Source of the DNA: an uncultured Pelagibacteraceae bacterium
Lineage (GTDB): Bacteria; Pseudomonadota; Alphaproteobacteria; Pelagibacterales; Pelagibacteraceae
Direction of reading: 5' to 3'
DNA length: 64,000 nucleotides
NCBI GenBank assembly: GCA_902579115.1
Contig: CACHFP010000001.1
Span: forward strand, 124,001-188,000
This document shows positions 42,050 through 54,699 of the stretch, piece after piece. The notes under the pieces are model-generated. The model ran no database searches. It had not been told where the DNA came from and saw only the letters and a list, made by a program, of their open reading frames with translations. Every line of letters starts with the position of its first letter. The stretch's first letter is position 1. A program made the position numbers and the translations under genes.

Positions 42050-43615
42050 TTAAAATACTAATAATACTACAATTACAATACCAAAAAAACTAATAACTAT
42101 ATTATTTCTAAAATTCTTTATTTTCATTTGCTCTATTTCTAAGTTCTTGTTAGTTCCTGTTGCTAAATTTAATTTTCCTTCAGACATAAGTTTAAGAGCG
42201 TAGTCAGCTCTATCCATTAAATCTGGCAAGTCTGGAATTCTTTTTAAAATTTCTGTTGATGTATTTAAGGCAGTATCAATAGTTGACTTTGGACTTTTTA
42301 AATTTTTGAGCCAATCTTCTAATACTGGCCTTGATACCTCCCAAATATTCGTTTCAGGATATAGTTTCCTTGCCACACCTTCAACGACCACCATAGTTTT
42401 TTGCAATAAAAGCAAAGGCGGTTGAGTTGCCATATTGAATTTTTCAGTTATTTCAAAAAGTTGAGCAAGTAAATTTCCGCCTGATATATCTTTAATAGAT
42501 TGTCCAAAAATAGGTTCTCCTACCGATCTTAAGGCTTGAGCAAATTCCTCTTTAGATGTTTCTTTAGGAACTAATCCAGCTTGAAAATGAACTTCCGCTA
42601 CTTTAATGTAATCTCTCTGTATAAAGCCATATAATATTTCAGCCAAAAATTTTCTGTTATTTTTATCTAAACGACCCATAATGCCAAAATCAACCGGAAT
42701 TATGTTGCCCTCTTTATCTACAAAAAGGTTTCCTTGATGCATATCTCCGTGAAAAAAACCATCACGTACGGCTTGTCTTAGAAAAAATTGTATTAGGTTT
42801 TCAGCAAGTTTTTTAAGGTCAACTCCTAACTCGTTAAGTTTTTGATGCTCTCTAATAGAAACACCATCTACTTTATCTAAGGTTAAAATCTTTTTAGTTG
42901 TATAATTCCAATAAATTTTTGGGACATTAAAACCATAATCATTTTTGGTATTCTCGTAAAGTTCATTTGCTGCTGCTGCCTCAAATCTTAAATCCATTTC
43001 TATATTAGTAATTTCTCTTAACAAATGAACAACTTCTATTAGTTTAAGTCTCCTAGCTTTTGTGAAAGTATTTTCGACAATGTATGCAAAAAGCATTAAG
43101 GCATCCAATTCCTCATTGAATAATTCTTCAATATTGGGCCTCAAAATTTTAATAGCGACTTGTTTTTCTTTATCATCAATTTTTATTTTAGCAATGTGAA
43201 CTTGAGCTATTGATGCTGCTGCGATTGGTTCACCTATATCTATAATATCTTTATAATAATTTTCACCGATCTCTCTCTTAATAATTTTCTTTGCTTCAAA
43301 TAAATCAAAAGCTGGAACTTTATCCTGTAACTTTTCAAGATTTTTAGCTAATTCTTCTCCAATAATATCTGGCCTCGTAGCAAGGAATTGACCTAATTTA
43401 ATAAAAGTTGTACCCATACCCTGCAATGCTGTGCAAAGTTTTTCTCCAGAAGTTTTATTTTTATCTTGGTGCTTTGGAGTAGATCCTAAAGAAATAAAAT
43501 TAAAGAATATATTTAAACTTGCTGGGAGCGAGTGTATTTCATTAATTGTTTCTATTGCACCTGAAGTGGATAATTTTCTAGCAATTGTAAATAATTTCAA
43601 AACTCTTTTTAACAT
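42050..43615 (-). CDS. ubiB: Ubiquinone biosynthesis kinase-like protein UbiB
   Basis: LCTALQGMGTTFIKLGQFLATRPDIIG, AAASIAQVHIAKI, DGFFHGDMHQGNLFVD. Confidence 0.95.
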   Translation of the reverse strand: MLKRVLKLFTIARKLSTSGAIETINEIHSLPASLNIFFNFISLGSTPKHQDKNKTSGEKLCTALQGMGTTFIKLGQFLATRPDIIGEELAKNLEKLQDKVPAFDLFEAKKIIKREIGENYYKDIIDIGEPIAAASIAQVHIAKIKIDDKEKQVAIKILRPNIEELFNEELDALMLFAYIVENTFTKARRLKLIEVVHLLREITNIEMDLRFEAAAANELYENTKNDYGFNVPKIYWNYTTKKILTLDKVDGVSIREHQKLNELGVDLKKLAENLIQFFLRQAVRDGFFHGDMHQGNLFVDKEGNIIPVDFGIMGRLDKNNRKFLAEILYGFIQRDYIKVAEVHFQAGLVPKETSKEEFAQALRSVGEPIFGQSIKDISGGNLLAQLFEITEKFNMATQPPLLLLQKTMVVVEGVARKLYPETNIWEVSRPVLEDWLKNLKSPKSTIDTALNTSTEILKRIPDLPDLMDRADYALKLMSEGKLNLATGTNKNLEIEQMKIKNFRNNIVISFFGIVIVVLLVF

Positions 43616-44320
43616 TTAAATTTTCCAACCCGAATGTATAGCTGAAATACCGCTTGAAAGATTTCTAAATTCCACATTAGTGAAACCATTTTTAATCATC
43701 AGTTTTAATAGTTCTTTTTGATTATAAAAATCTTCTATACTTTGTGTTAAATAACTGTATGGTTTCTCAGATCCCACAATTAACTTACCTATGTATGGTA
43801 AGGCCTTTGAATATTGATGGTATAAAAAGTTCAATATTTCATTATCTATTTTTGAAAATTCTAAGCACATAAAACGTCCACCTGGTTTTAAAACTCTAAA
43901 AGCTTCTCTTAAGGTTTTATTAATATCTGTTACATTCCTTATTCCGAAACTTATAGAATAATAGTCAAATGTATTATCTCTTACCGGTATTTTTTCTGCA
44001 TTTGCACATATCCATTCAATAGAATTATAACTTTTGAGCTTTAGTTTTCCTTGACTCATCATTTCTTTGTTAGGTTCTACACAAGTAATCGAACTCGAAT
44101 TATTAGATTTACTGAAAAATAATTTAGCTATATCTCCAGTGCCTGCCGCAACATCGATTAATTTGGTATTTGGTTGAGGATTCATCCAATTTATAAATTT
44201 CTCCTTCCAAGCGCGGTGAATACCCAATGACATAATATCATTCATTAAATCATAATTTTTATGCACTTTAGAAAATACAGAATTGACTAATTTATTTTTA
44301 TCTTGAATAGTAGTTTTCAT
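43616..44320 (-). CDS. ubiE: Ubiquinone/menaquinone C-methyltransferase
   Basis: VHKNYDLMNDIMSLGIHRAWKEKFI, LIDVAAGTGDIAKLFF, YSISFGIRNVTD. Confidence 0.96.
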   Translation of the reverse strand: MKTTIQDKNKLVNSVFSKVHKNYDLMNDIMSLGIHRAWKEKFINWMNPQPNTKLIDVAAGTGDIAKLFFSKSNNSSSITCVEPNKEMMSQGKLKLKSYNSIEWICANAEKIPVRDNTFDYYSISFGIRNVTDINKTLREAFRVLKPGGRFMCLEFSKIDNEILNFLYHQYSKALPYIGKLIVGSEKPYSYLTQSIEDFYNQKELLKLMIKNGFTNVEFRNLSSGISAIHSGWKI

Positions 44321-44331
44321 ATTAGAATTAT

Positions 44332-45201
44332 ATGCCAGAATTGCCAGAAGTTGAAGTTGTTAAAAGGACCCTAGAGAAAAAAATCTTAAATTTGATTATT
44401 GAAAAAGTAAATATCAACGATGGTAATCTAAGATATAAGGTCAATAAAGAGGAAATTTCAAAATTGAAAGGAAAAAGATTTAAAAAGATAAAAAGAAGAT
44501 CAAAGTTTTTAATTTTTGAATTTAACAAAAATTTTGTTATGTTAGTTCATCTTGGCATGACAGGAAAATTCTTTTTTGTAGATAAAAAAGAAAAAAAATT
44601 TAAAACCAGTTTTTACTATAACTTAAATAAACTAACAGATCAAAAGCATAATAGAGTTGTATTTTGTTTTAAAAATAAAGAGAAATTGATTTATAATGAT
44701 GTAAGAAAATTTGGCTTTATCAAATTATATGATAGTGATAAATTAAAGAAGATTTCTCATCTCAAATATTTGGGTCCAGAGCCACTAGAAGAAAAATGGA
44801 ATTCAAAATATTTCAAAAAATATATCCTGAATCGCAAAAGATCAGTCAAAAATATTTTGATGGATCAAAAATTTATATCAGGTTTAGGTAATATTTACGT
44901 AAATGAAATTTTATTCCAAAGCAAAGTCAGACCTGAAAGAAAAGTCTCAAAACTAAATGACGATGAAATTAACAAAATTGTAAATTATTCTAAAAAAATT
45001 TTAAGAAGATCCATTAAATTAGGAGGCTCAACAATTAAAGATTTTTCTAGTGACAATGGAAAAAAAGGTATTTTTCAGCAGCATTTTAAAGTGTATGGGA
45101 GAAAGGGAGAAAAGTGTTCTAATACAGATTGCAACAATAGTATAATTCGTACAGTAATTTCAAATCGTGCTTCATTTTTTTGCAAAAGTTGTCAGAAATA
45201 A
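44332..45201 (+). CDS. mutM: Formamidopyrimidine-DNA glycosylase
   Basis: MPELPEVEVVKRTLEKKI, VHLGMTGKFF, C-terminal zinc finger CSNTDCNN...FFCKSCQK. Confidence 0.97.
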   Translation: MPELPEVEVVKRTLEKKILNLIIEKVNINDGNLRYKVNKEEISKLKGKRFKKIKRRSKFLIFEFNKNFVMLVHLGMTGKFFFVDKKEKKFKTSFYYNLNKLTDQKHNRVVFCFKNKEKLIYNDVRKFGFIKLYDSDKLKKISHLKYLGPEPLEEKWNSKYFKKYILNRKRSVKNILMDQKFISGLGNIYVNEILFQSKVRPERKVSKLNDDEINKIVNYSKKILRRSIKLGGSTIKDFSSDNGKKGIFQQHFKVYGRKGEKCSNTDCNNSIIRTVISNRASFFCKSCQK

Positions 45202-45206
45202 TAAAG

Positions 45207-45237
45207 TTGACCCATATAATACCTCCATATATATAAT
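45207..45237 (+). promoter_or_regulatory. Predicted sigma70-type promoter of rpsT
   Basis: TTGACC (45207-45212), 17-bp spacer, TATATA (45230-45235) within TATATATAAT, close to ATG 45246. Confidence 0.5.
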
Positions 45238-45245
45238 CCTTAAAA

Positions 45246-45497
45246 ATGCCTAATACAAAATCAGCTATTAGAAGAGTTAGACGGGTAAAAAAACAAACCC
45301 AAATAAATAGAATAAGAAAAAGCAAATATAAAAATGCAATAAAGCAGATGGATTTATTATTAAAATCAAAAGATAAAGAAAAAGCAAAAAAATTTTTTCA
45401 AAAATTTCAATCAATTCTAATGCAGGTTGCTAAATCTGGAGTAGTAAATAAAAAAACTGCATCAAGAAAAATTTCAAGAGTTTCAAAAAAAATTTAA
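45246..45497 (+). CDS. rpsT: 30S ribosomal protein S20
   Basis: MPNTKSAIRRVRRVKKQTQINRIRKSKYKNAIKQM; GVVNKKTASRKISRVSKKI. Confidence 0.96.
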   Translation: MPNTKSAIRRVRRVKKQTQINRIRKSKYKNAIKQMDLLLKSKDKEKAKKFFQKFQSILMQVAKSGVVNKKTASRKISRVSKKI

Positions 45498-45727
45498 TTT
45501 TAATCAATCAATTTCAAGTTGATTAATTACCTTAAGTAAGAATTTTGATAATTTAAAATCAAAATATAGTTTCATTTTTAAGTTGTAAATAATTTTTTAT
45601 TTAAAAAAAATTATTTCTATCTGAACGATAAAGATACAACCCAAATTCATTTTTTTTTTTTAAATTAAAAATATTTCTTGCAAAATTTCTTAAATCAGAG
45701 TTTATAGAAATATCTTTAAGAACCAGC

Positions 45728-47119
45728 ATGGAAAACAAAAATTTTATAAAACAAAAAACTTATGTTTCAGAAGAGGAAAACACTCTTAACTGGGAAGAAG
45801 TTCAAAATGCATTTAAAAAATCATTTGGTAGTGAGATTTATAACAGCTGGCTTGAAAAGATTTCCCTCATAAAAGAGTATAACGATTATCTAATTCTCGG
45901 AGTACCTACTAGATTTTTTAGAGATTGGATAGTTTCTCGTTATTTAGATAAAATTCTAGAACAAGTAAAAGGTTTTAAACTGAGTCTTAATCGAATAGAA
46001 TTTAATATTATTGAGGAAAATAAAAAAAATCAGGAACACTTAAAAATTGACGAGCTCAATAAAGTAACGGAAATCAATGATTCAATACTTAATTACAATA
46101 GACTTAATCCCAACCTCAATTTTAACAGCTTTATTAAGGGAAAAAGTAATGATGTTGCCCTTTCATACTCAAAAAAAGTGTGTGAACATGTGTCGAGATA
46201 TAACCCTCTTTATATATGCGGCGGTGTAGGTTTAGGTAAAACACATCTATTAAACGCAATTGGTTTAGAGCTACAACCAGATAATAATGTTATGTTTATT
46301 TCGGCGGAAAGATTTATGTATCACTTTATAAAATCAATTAAGAAAAATGATATGGTCAATTTTAAGGATTTTTTTAGAAAATCCTCTATTTTTATAATTG
46401 ACGATATTCAATTTATTAGCGGAAAAGAGAGCCTGCAAGAAGAGTTCTTTCACACATTTAATAGTTTGATGGAAAAAGGCTCCCAAATCGTTATTTCTGC
46501 TGATAGGTCTCCCATGAAACTTGATAGAGTGCAAGAAAGAATTAAATCACGACTTTCTGGTGGATTAGTTGTAGACATCGAGTCTCCAGATTTAGATTTA
46601 AAGATCAAAATAATCAAAAAGAAAATTGAAGAAATTCAAAGTCAATTCAAGGAAAGCATCAACTTATCAGATGATGTGATAAATTTTATTGCTAACGAGA
46701 GCAAGACTAACATTAGAGAACTAATAGGAGTGCTAAATAGAATAATTGCATTTAGCAGAGTTCATAACAAAGCATTATCTATAACTGAATGTAAAAATAT
46801 CTTAAAAGATGTTTTTAACCAAATAAGAGTTATTACAGTCGATAAAATACAAAATACCGTTTCGAATTACTTTAATATATCTCTAAGTGAGATGTTATCA
46901 CAGAGAAGATCTAGACCTTTAGCCAGGCCTAGACAAGTAGCTATGTATCTTGCTAAAAAAATGACTACTAGATCTCTACCGGAAATTGGTCGAAGATTCG
47001 CAAATAGAGATCATACAACTGTAATACACGCTGTTAAAACTATTACTAGGTTATCTGAACAAGATGATGAAATGCAAAAAAACATTAATCAGATTAAAAA
47101 TCTTTTATTAGAGCAATAG
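45728..47119 (+). CDS. dnaA: Chromosomal replication initiator DnaA
   Basis: GGVGLGKTHLLNAIG, FIIDDIQFISGKESLQEEFFHTFN, C-terminal RSRPLARPRQVAMYLAKKMTTRSLPEIGRRFANRDHTTVIHAVK. Confidence 0.98.
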   Translation: MENKNFIKQKTYVSEEENTLNWEEVQNAFKKSFGSEIYNSWLEKISLIKEYNDYLILGVPTRFFRDWIVSRYLDKILEQVKGFKLSLNRIEFNIIEENKKNQEHLKIDELNKVTEINDSILNYNRLNPNLNFNSFIKGKSNDVALSYSKKVCEHVSRYNPLYICGGVGLGKTHLLNAIGLELQPDNNVMFISAERFMYHFIKSIKKNDMVNFKDFFRKSSIFIIDDIQFISGKESLQEEFFHTFNSLMEKGSQIVISADRSPMKLDRVQERIKSRLSGGLVVDIESPDLDLKIKIIKKKIEEIQSQFKESINLSDDVINFIANESKTNIRELIGVLNRIIAFSRVHNKALSITECKNILKDVFNQIRVITVDKIQNTVSNYFNISLSEMLSQRRSRPLARPRQVAMYLAKKMTTRSLPEIGRRFANRDHTTVIHAVKTITRLSEQDDEMQKNINQIKNLLLEQ

Positions 47120-47123
47120 TGAA

Positions 47124-48239
47124 ATGCAATTTGTTGTAAAAAGAGACATATTATTAAAATCATTAAATTTTGTTCAGGGAGTTGTCGAGAAAAAAAATAC
47201 CTTACCAATACTTTCAAATGTGCTTATTCAGTTGAAGAATAAAAAATTATCAATCATTGCAACTGATTTGGACATAATTTTCTTTGACGAAATATCAGAA
47301 GTAAAAATTGTAACTGAGGGAAGCACAACTACCTCAGCAGCTATACTTTATGATATTTTAAGAAAAATTTCCTCTAATTCAGAATTAAAATTTGATCTTA
47401 AGACAGAAAATAAATTAAGTTTAAAAAGTGAAAATGCTGATTTTAATTTATTATGCCTACCAACAGATAATTTTCCTTCATTTGCAAACAATTTTGAGGG
47501 ACAGGAAATTGAAATAAACAATCAAAAATTTTTAAAATTGTTAAATAAAACGAGAATCTCTATTTCAAATGATGATACAAGACACTATTTAAATGGTATA
47601 TTTATACACCTAACAGAGGCACAAGGTAGAAATTTCCTAACTGGAGTAGCCACAGATAGCCATAGATTATCTTCAAGCAGTTTGGAAATTAATAATATTA
47701 ACGATTTCAATTCGATTATTTTACCCAGAAAAACTGTATATCAGCTTTGTTCACTTTTATCTGAGTCAAACGACAAACTTTCTATGCAATTAAGTGAGAA
47801 TAAGATTAAGTTTACATTAGGCAAAATGAAGTTGATTTCAAAAGTTATTGACGGAAAATTTCCAGATTATAAAAAAGTAGTTCCTGTTGGCAACAATAAA
47901 CAACTTACAGTATCCACAAAGGATTTTATCAATTCAATCGAGCGTGTTGCAAGCGTATCTTTGGATAGAAAAGAAGGAGTTAAGTTAGCTATAAGTAGAG
48001 ATAATATCCAGCTCTCAGTAAACAGTGCTAATTCCGGTGAGGGAAACGAAATAATAAAAGCAGAATTCAATTCTGAAAATTTAAATATAAGTTTTAACTC
48101 AAAATATCTTATCGATATAGCATCTGAAGTAGAAGATAAAAATTTAAAATTAAATTTAAAAGATGCAACCTCTCCAGTTCTAGTAGAGGATCTCTCTGAT
48201 AAAAACAGTTATTATGTTATAATGCCGATGAAAATTTAA
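47124..48239 (+). CDS. dnaN: DNA polymerase III beta sliding clamp
   Basis: QFVVKRDILLKSLNFVQGVVEKKNTLPILSNVLI; C-terminal YYVIMPMKI; between dnaA and gyrB. Confidence 0.96.
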   Translation: MQFVVKRDILLKSLNFVQGVVEKKNTLPILSNVLIQLKNKKLSIIATDLDIIFFDEISEVKIVTEGSTTTSAAILYDILRKISSNSELKFDLKTENKLSLKSENADFNLLCLPTDNFPSFANNFEGQEIEINNQKFLKLLNKTRISISNDDTRHYLNGIFIHLTEAQGRNFLTGVATDSHRLSSSSLEINNINDFNSIILPRKTVYQLCSLLSESNDKLSMQLSENKIKFTLGKMKLISKVIDGKFPDYKKVVPVGNNKQLTVSTKDFINSIERVASVSLDRKEGVKLAISRDNIQLSVNSANSGEGNEIIKAEFNSENLNISFNSKYLIDIASEVEDKNLKLNLKDATSPVLVEDLSDKNSYYVIMPMKI

Positions 48240-48354
48240 GTTAGATCGAAATTAGAATTTTTATTTACTTTTTGAGCTATAACCGTTGATAACAAATAAT
48301 TCTGGAGCGCATTTTAATCACCTAATTTTATATTGTATCGAAAAAATGTTATAA

Positions 48355-50433
<2,079 letters not shown>

Positions 50434-50439
50434 TTGCTG

Positions 50440-51723
50440 ATGAATTTTTCAACTCTCTTTCGAACAAAAGAGAATTTAAGCTTAGATAAAAATACATTAA
50501 CAATACTCAGATATATAGCAATTATTGGTCAAATTTTAGCAATTAGTGTTGTTTTTTATTACTTAAATTTACCGTTCCCAATTATAGAGAGTTACTTGAT
50601 TATTTCACTAGGTTTAGCCACAAACTTGTATCTTCAATTTGGGATTAAAATTAACCAACTTAAAGATTTTTATGCAGCTCCATTCCTCTTGATTGATTTG
50701 CTCCAATTAAGCGCCCTTCTTTATTTAACAGGAGGGATTTTTAATCCTTTTTCATTTTTATTAGTGATCCCAGCAATCGTCTCCTCAACCTTTTTAAGTA
50801 TGGGTACAACAATTATATTGAGTATAATAACATCAGTACTTTTATTAACCATATCTTTCTTTCATTTACCTTTACCAGGTGAGGATATGAATCTTTTACA
50901 TTTCCCAAATTTTTATAAATTTGGAATTGTAGTCTCTATATTGATTGGTTTAATATTTTTGAGTTATTTTGGTATTCGTTTCTCTGGCGAAAAAAAGAAA
51001 ACAGAGGAAGCTTTCAAAAAACTGCAAGAGGTTATTTATAAAGAATACGAATTAGAGTCATTAGGAGGGCAAGCAGCAGCAGCAGCACATTCTCTAGGAA
51101 CACCTCTGGCTACAATAAGTGTAGTTGCTAAAGAATTAAAAAAAGAAATCGGAGAGAACAACGAATTATCTAAAGATATCGATTTATTGATTAGTCAATC
51201 TAAACGATGTAGTGAAATTTTAAAAAGAATTTCAAAAAAACAGATAGAGGAAGATAAATTTTTTAGCTCAACAAAATTAGAAAATTTACTTGAGGAAATT
51301 ATTAATTCTTTCAAAGAAACTTCTTCTAAAGAAATTACTTTAGTATCTGATAATGATAAAAATAAAATTGACATACAAAGATCAGCAGAAATGATTTATG
51401 GGTTGAGAAATTTTATAGGTAATGCAATTAAATTTTCAAAAAGTAAAGTTAATATTTTTTTGTCGAGTGATGAAAAGGAAATAAAAATTACTGTAAATGA
51501 TGATGGACCAGGATTTCCTAAAGACATTATTGCAAAATTGGGAGAACCATATATTAAATCAAAATCAATAGAATTAAATTCAAACTCAGGCTTAGGTCTA
51601 GGAACTTTTTTAGGCAAGACTTTATTGGAGAGACGAAATGCTAAACTATTCTTCAAAGAAGATAAAAATTTAGGTGGTGCTTCAGTAGTTATAAGCTGGT
51701 CTCCTAAAAATATTTTACTCTAA
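50440..51723 (+). CDS. regB: RegB/PrrB/ActS-like redox sensor histidine kinase (ORF track start 50434; ATG at 50440)
   Basis: Six-TM N-terminus with GGIFNPFSFLLVIPAIVSSTFLS, H-box GGQAAAAAHSLGTPLATISVVAKEL, ATPase NDDGPGFP. Confidence 0.85.
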   Translation: MNFSTLFRTKENLSLDKNTLTILRYIAIIGQILAISVVFYYLNLPFPIIESYLIISLGLATNLYLQFGIKINQLKDFYAAPFLLIDLLQLSALLYLTGGIFNPFSFLLVIPAIVSSTFLSMGTTIILSIITSVLLLTISFFHLPLPGEDMNLLHFPNFYKFGIVVSILIGLIFLSYFGIRFSGEKKKTEEAFKKLQEVIYKEYELESLGGQAAAAAHSLGTPLATISVVAKELKKEIGENNELSKDIDLLISQSKRCSEILKRISKKQIEEDKFFSSTKLENLLEEIINSFKETSSKEITLVSDNDKNKIDIQRSAEMIYGLRNFIGNAIKFSKSKVNIFLSSDEKEIKITVNDDGPGFPKDIIAKLGEPYIKSKSIELNSNSGLGLGTFLGKTLLERRNAKLFFKEDKNLGGASVVISWSPKNILL

Positions 51724-51731
51724 GTGAAAAT

Positions 51732-52778
51732 TTATTTTGGTTCTTGTTGTGTTAAACAATGAATTGCTCCAAAACCCCAAATTAATTCAGAACAATCTAT
51801 TGGAATAATTTTTCTGTTTTTAAATTCCTTTTTAAAAATTTTTATTACTATTTTATCTTTAGGATCATCGAAAGTAGGTAATAAAACAAATTTATTACAG
51901 ATATAAAAGTTTAGATATGATGCCGGGACTCTCACTTTATTTATATAAATAGGTCTAGGCATTGGAATTTTTTTAATTTTTATTTGTAAAGAGTCAATTT
52001 TTATTTTCTTTAAAATTTTAAAGTTTTCATCTAGATTTTGAAAATTTTCATCTTTTTTATTGTTTTCGTAAGCAAGAAAAACTTTATTAGATTTTACAAA
52101 TCTAGCAATATCATCAACGTGACCATGTGTATCATCTCCTACAATTCCCTTATTTAGCCAAATAACCCTTTTTATTCCAAAAAACTTTTTGAATATGAGA
52201 TTATAATTATTTATTTTTAAGAAAGAATTTCTCTGTTGAATTTTATCAAGTAAACACTCTTTTGTTGTGAGCAGCAAACCTTTTCCATTAACATCGATCG
52301 CCCCTCCCTCAAGAACTATTGATTTTTTATTGAACTTAGGGCTGATGATATCTCCCTTGTAATGATTTTTAATTATCAAATTGACTTTATTATCTACTCT
52401 ATAATTTTTATATTTAGCCCAACCATTAAACTTCCAATTTAATAAAATATTTTGATTTTTTTTATCTTTAACAAATATTGGCCCTGTATCTCTCATCCAC
52501 ACTCTGTCTGTTTTACAAATTATAAATTTTACATTTTGCAATTTTGTATTATTTTTACTAAGCAATTTTTTAATTTTATTCTTAGATTTGTGGTTTTTTA
52601 TTAAAAGATTTACTTCCTGAGACATGGTAATTTTAGAAATTATTTTAGCAAATGTCTTTGGAATATTCTTAAACTTACCTGGCCAATCATTTTTATTATA
52701 AGGCCATCCTATTAATGTTGATCGTTGTCTTTCCCATTCAGCTGGCATCCTGAAAAGAGATTTTTTAATTTTAGGCAT
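51732..52778 (-). CDS. aguA: Agmatine deiminase
   Basis: MPAEWERQRSTLIGWPYNKNDWPG, RDTGPIFV, LEGGAIDVNGKG, DTHGHVDDIARF, AIHCLTQQEP. Confidence 0.92.
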   Translation of the reverse strand: MPKIKKSLFRMPAEWERQRSTLIGWPYNKNDWPGKFKNIPKTFAKIISKITMSQEVNLLIKNHKSKNKIKKLLSKNNTKLQNVKFIICKTDRVWMRDTGPIFVKDKKNQNILLNWKFNGWAKYKNYRVDNKVNLIIKNHYKGDIISPKFNKKSIVLEGGAIDVNGKGLLLTTKECLLDKIQQRNSFLKINNYNLIFKKFFGIKRVIWLNKGIVGDDTHGHVDDIARFVKSNKVFLAYENNKKDENFQNLDENFKILKKIKIDSLQIKIKKIPMPRPIYINKVRVPASYLNFYICNKFVLLPTFDDPKDKIVIKIFKKEFKNRKIIPIDCSELIWGFGAIHCLTQQEPK

Positions 52779-53646
52779 CTCTTGGATTTTTAAGTAGTCC
52801 TTTATAATAGTCTATTCTTCTATCTCTAAAAAAAGGCCAATGTTGTCTAGAGTTTTCTACTTTTTTGAAATCAATTTCACAAATTAAAATGTCTTCTTTT
52901 AAACTGGCTTTTTTAACAACGTTACCACTTGGATCAAATATTATACTATTCCCCCAGAACTCAATCTTTTTATTACCTTGTTTTTCAATTCCAACTCTAT
53001 TTATTGCAGCAACATAAATACCATTAGCTATTGCATGTGACCTCTGAATTGAAAGCCAGGACTCGAGTTGTGATTTACCAAATTGCTTTTTTTCTTTTGG
53101 CTGCCATCCAATAGCAGTTGGATAAAAAATAATTTCCGCTCCTTTAAGTGCTGTTAATCTTGCTGCCTCAGGAAACCACTGATCCCAACAAATTAAAGTT
53201 CCTAAATTTCCTTTTGAGGTTTTAAAAGATTTGAAACCTAAATCTCCAGGTGCAAAATAAAATTTCTCGTAAAATTGCGGATCATCAGGAATATGCATCT
53301 TTCTATATTTTCCTAAAATTTTACCTTTTTCATTAATAACAATACTACTATTGTGATAAAGCCCTGAAGTTTTCTTCTCGAATAATGAAATTATTAAAAT
53401 AATTTTTAGATCTTTAGCGAGCACAGAAAATAAATTACTGGTAGGCCCTGGTATTTTTTCAGCGAGATTAAAGTTTTTATGGTTTTCAACTTGGCAAAAA
53501 TATTTTGTTAAGAATAACTCAGGTAAACAAATTACTTTTGCACCTTTTTTTGCTGCAATATTAATTTTTTTAATAGCATTTTGAATATTTTTTTTTAGAT
53601 CAGATGACATTTTCATCTGTACTAATGCTATTTTTGTTTTACTCAT
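52771..53646 (-). CDS. aguB: N-carbamoylputrescine amidase
   Basis: VICLPELF, KYRKMHIPDDP, GTLICWDQWFPEAARLTAL nitrilase triad; overlaps aguA. Confidence 0.92.
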   Translation of the reverse strand: MSKTKIALVQMKMSSDLKKNIQNAIKKINIAAKKGAKVICLPELFLTKYFCQVENHKNFNLAEKIPGPTSNLFSVLAKDLKIILIISLFEKKTSGLYHNSSIVINEKGKILGKYRKMHIPDDPQFYEKFYFAPGDLGFKSFKTSKGNLGTLICWDQWFPEAARLTALKGAEIIFYPTAIGWQPKEKKQFGKSQLESWLSIQRSHAIANGIYVAAINRVGIEKQGNKKIEFWGNSIIFDPSGNVVKKASLKEDILICEIDFKKVENSRQHWPFFRDRRIDYYKGLLKNPRDA

Positions 53647-53652
53647 TATGTT

Positions 53653-54699
53653 TTAATTGAATAAATTTTGAAAATTTCTTTTTTGCCTCGCTTGCCAATG
53701 TTTCCGATGAAAGGCATCGCTTGCTATAAGAGGCAATACACTTGTAGCTTCAGCAAATACCATTTGTTCCTTCGTTACATCCACTTTACCCCATGAGCTT
53801 GCTTCTTTCAAAGTAGAACTACTACAAGCTCCATCTCTCGTATCTGCTACAGTTATTTGAATAGCATATTTATGCATAGCCACTTTTTTACCCAATAACT
53901 CCGCACAAACCACTGTATCCTGAATAAAATTTTTGGGTACCCCACCCCCAACCATTAATAATCCTGATTGTTTTGATTTGAGTTTAATTTCAGTTATTTC
54001 TCTAAACTCTCTTATAGAATCTATAGTAATGTGACTTTTAGGATTTTGTTCTTGGTGCATTACAAGTCCAAATCCTGCTGAACTATCTGTGAAAGCGGGA
54101 CAAAATATAGGAACATTATTATCATAAGCAGTTTCTATTAATGAATTCCTTTTCTTAGAATTTGTTTTTAAATATTTTCCAAGTTCTTTAATAAATTCCC
54201 TTGAGGTATATGCTTTAGGTTTTAGGGAATTAGCAATATCACATATAGTTTTGTCACATGCTTGCAGCTCTTCTTCATCAATATAAGTGTCATAAATCCT
54301 ATCAATATAGTTGTTTCTCAGTTCAGCATCATCTTGAAACTGAGACCCCTGATAATGCTTGAAACCAAGAGCTTCAAAAAAATCCATATCTATAATTGAG
54401 GCTCCTGTAGCCACAATAGCATCAACCATGTTATGTTTTACTAAATCAGTGTATAGATCCATGCATCCACCTGCTGAAGTTGAACCTGCCAAAGTTAAAA
54501 ATATTGAACAATCTTTATCAGAAAGCATTTCATTATAAATACCTGCCGCTCTGGCCGTGTCTCTAGAAGTGAAAGACATTTTACTCATACCATCAATAAT
54601 CTTACGAGCATCAAAGGATTTGATATCGATGTGTTCAACTGGGGAATTAAGCAAAGATTTTTTATTGTGTCCGATATTAGGACTATTTTTTTTATTCAT
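53653..54699 (-). CDS. Deoxyhypusine-synthase-like protein (probable polyamine aminobutyl/aminopropyl transferase)
   Basis: FLTLAGSTSAGGCMDLYTDLV, NVPIFCPAFTDSSAGFGLV, VGGGVPKNFIQDTV, SSWGKVDV with the DHS catalytic-Lys context. Confidence 0.88.
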   Translation of the reverse strand: MNKKNSPNIGHNKKSLLNSPVEHIDIKSFDARKIIDGMSKMSFTSRDTARAAGIYNEMLSDKDCSIFLTLAGSTSAGGCMDLYTDLVKHNMVDAIVATGASIIDMDFFEALGFKHYQGSQFQDDAELRNNYIDRIYDTYIDEEELQACDKTICDIANSLKPKAYTSREFIKELGKYLKTNSKKRNSLIETAYDNNVPIFCPAFTDSSAGFGLVMHQEQNPKSHITIDSIREFREITEIKLKSKQSGLLMVGGGVPKNFIQDTVVCAELLGKKVAMHKYAIQITVADTRDGACSSSTLKEASSWGKVDVTKEQMVFAEATSVLPLIASDAFHRKHWQARQKRNFQNLFN

